From: Oscillospiraceae bacterium
GTDB taxonomy: Bacteria; Bacillota; Clostridia; Oscillospirales; Ruminococcaceae
Direction of reading: 5' to 3'
Length of the DNA: 5,143 bases
NCBI GenBank assembly: GCA_014858325.1
Contig: RKCM01000089.1
Coordinates: forward strand, 1-5,143
Positions 4,774 to 5,143 of the stretch are shown piece by piece. Numbering within the stretch: position 1 is the stretch's first letter; each line of letters opens with the position of its first letter. A program made the translations under genes and the position numbers. A model generated the notes under the pieces. That model was not told the DNA's origin. It made no database searches and worked only from the letters and a program-made list of their open reading frames with translations.

Positions 4774-5123
4774 GGCTGCAAAAGGCTTGTGCGATACAAG
4801 TCGTGCAGGCCAGCGATATGCGTAGATGCGGGAGGTTGTCGCCCAGCAATAGCTGTGGCGGGTTATTTCCGCGGAGTATGTCCGATCTTAGAACCGGGCG
4901 AAAAAATTACTGACAGCGATGGAATACGTTCCCTCGGCAGCACCACGGTGCCGCGAAACGGGAGGAACCAATGTTCGGATTTGATTTGCTATAGATGTTT
5001 CCGGGAGAACTGCTGAGCGGTTCACCGGTTTTTCTAGTGCCAAGTCGAGGAACACCCGGAACTGTGTAGAGCAATTTATCGGCTCGCCTAGGGCAAAATC
5101 AATTTTTTCAGGAGGCGTAAGCA
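4774..5123 (+). ncRNA. Long structured 5' leader of the rpsJ operon with a candidate attenuator
   Basis: About 350 nt lie between the predicted transcription start and rpsJ, with no plausible open reading frame. Visible helices are GGCTTGT/ACAAGTC (4784-4790 with 4796-4802); a long stem TCGCC-CAGC closed by an AATA loop (4839-4847 with 4852-4861, one bulged T); GTTCCCTC with a partner in CGGGAGGAAC (4928-4935 with 4961-4968, one mismatch), enclosing CGGCA/TGCCG (4935-4939 with 4949-4953; the two helices compete for C4935); an intrinsic terminator (5001-5033); and ACAC/GTGT (5052-5055 with 5063-5066 approximately) within a region that TGCC (5038-5041) with GGCA (5092-5095) and CGAG (5046-5049) with CTCG (5083-5086) could close. 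A terminator inside a leader, with an upstream segment able to pair with its 5' arm, implies control by premature termination. The ligand is unknown; a ribosomal protein of the operon such as L4 is a reasonable guess from the E. coli precedent. It may instead be a separate RNA of about 260 nt. Confidence 0.65.
5001..5033 (+). terminator. Intrinsic terminator inside the rpsJ leader (attenuator)
   Basis: GAACTGC (5007-5013) pairs with GCGGTTC (5017-5023) around a TGA loop, with one G·T pair. After a small internal loop (GA against A), CCGG (5001-5004) pairs with CCGG (5025-5028), and TTTTTCT follows at 5029-5035. The hairpin lies about 90 nt before the rpsJ ATG and about 230-260 nt after the predicted start of transcription, so it would stop transcription before the operon unless overridden. 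Confidence 0.75.
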
Positions 5124-5143
5124 ATGGCAGTCAAAGAGAAAAT
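5124..5143 (+). CDS. rpsJ: 30S ribosomal protein S10 (partial, N-terminal six codons)
   Basis: An ATG at 5124 follows AGGAGG (5110-5115) by 8 nt and reads MAVKEK before the window ends. Many clostridial S10 proteins begin with this type of sequence (M-A-x-K-E-K-I-R-I-R-L-K), and the last two bases AT are compatible with the next isoleucine. S10 is a small-subunit protein of the 30S head, also known as NusE for its part in antitermination, and is normally the first gene of the S10-spc ribosomal-protein cluster. A strong promoter and a long leader upstream fit that. Six residues are little, so the call rests on the start motif plus context. Confidence 0.65.

Noticed and set aside
4940..4958. 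T-box-like sequence GGTGCCGCG in the rpsJ leader
   Set aside because: It only partly resembles the T-box core (GGNACCGCG), is not part of the terminator pairing, and the downstream gene is not an aminoacyl-tRNA synthetase or amino-acid gene.
4738..5016. 92-codon open frame across the promoter and leader
   Set aside because: It starts inside the -35 box, has no ribosome binding site, and its length reflects chance; the region is better explained as promoter and structured RNA.
5046..5066. RNase P-like GAGGAACACCCGG segment
   Set aside because: It resembles the RNase P core GAGGAAAGUCC only loosely, and the ACAGAA-type partner core and overall layout are missing.

Overview
The window looks like part of the chromosome of a high-GC, Gram-positive gut anaerobe of the Oscillospiraceae/Ruminococcaceae type, with Faecalibacterium and its relatives the best guess. 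The reasons are strong GC-rich codon use, AGGAGG-type ribosome binding sites about 8 nt before starts, a trmK-like/Nif3/NFACT neighbourhood typical of Firmicutes, and a multi-hairpin intergenic repeat of a kind I associate from memory with Faecalibacterium-like genomes. The genus is inference. All genes are on the + strand.

Layout. (1) 2-31 is the last few codons of an upstream gene. (2) 35-811 encodes a short-form Nif3-family dinuclear-metal protein. (3) 814-928 is a compact repeat with 10-bp terminal inverted repeats and three perfect internal hairpins. It fills almost the whole gap before the next gene. (4) 942-2699 encodes RqcH (NFACT family), the factor that adds alanine tails to nascent chains on stalled large ribosomal subunits. 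A long hairpin terminator begins inside its stop codon. (5) 2799-3281 encodes a 160-residue ECF-type sigma factor, preceded by a possible ECF-type promoter. Three bases later comes 3285-4466, an unrecognised 393-residue protein with no membrane segment. It carries a (V/I)NGK motif repeated every 20-22 residues, suggesting a beta-solenoid. A strong terminator at 4535-4577 closes this two-gene unit. (6) 4578-5123 is a non-coding regulatory region. It contains an AT-rich upstream element, a near-consensus promoter (17-bp spacer, extended -10), a leader of about 350 nt with several hairpins, and an intrinsic terminator inside the leader. (7) 5124-5143 is the first six codons of what is probably rpsJ (ribosomal protein S10), the usual first gene of the S10 ribosomal-protein operon.

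Two parts stand out. The first is the leader before rpsJ. One 10-nt segment (4928-4937) can pair either with a nearby segment (4959-4968) or with the 5' arm of the internal terminator (5001-5010), which is the geometry of a transcription attenuator. The second is the sigma factor cotranscribed with a soluble repeat protein in the place where a membrane anti-sigma factor would usually be found.

Functionally, the window has a translation and ribosome theme at its ends (rescue of stalled 50S subunits by RqcH, ribosomal protein synthesis from the S10 operon). A small self-contained regulatory cassette sits between them. I see no rRNA, tRNA, CRISPR array, transposase or prophage gene.
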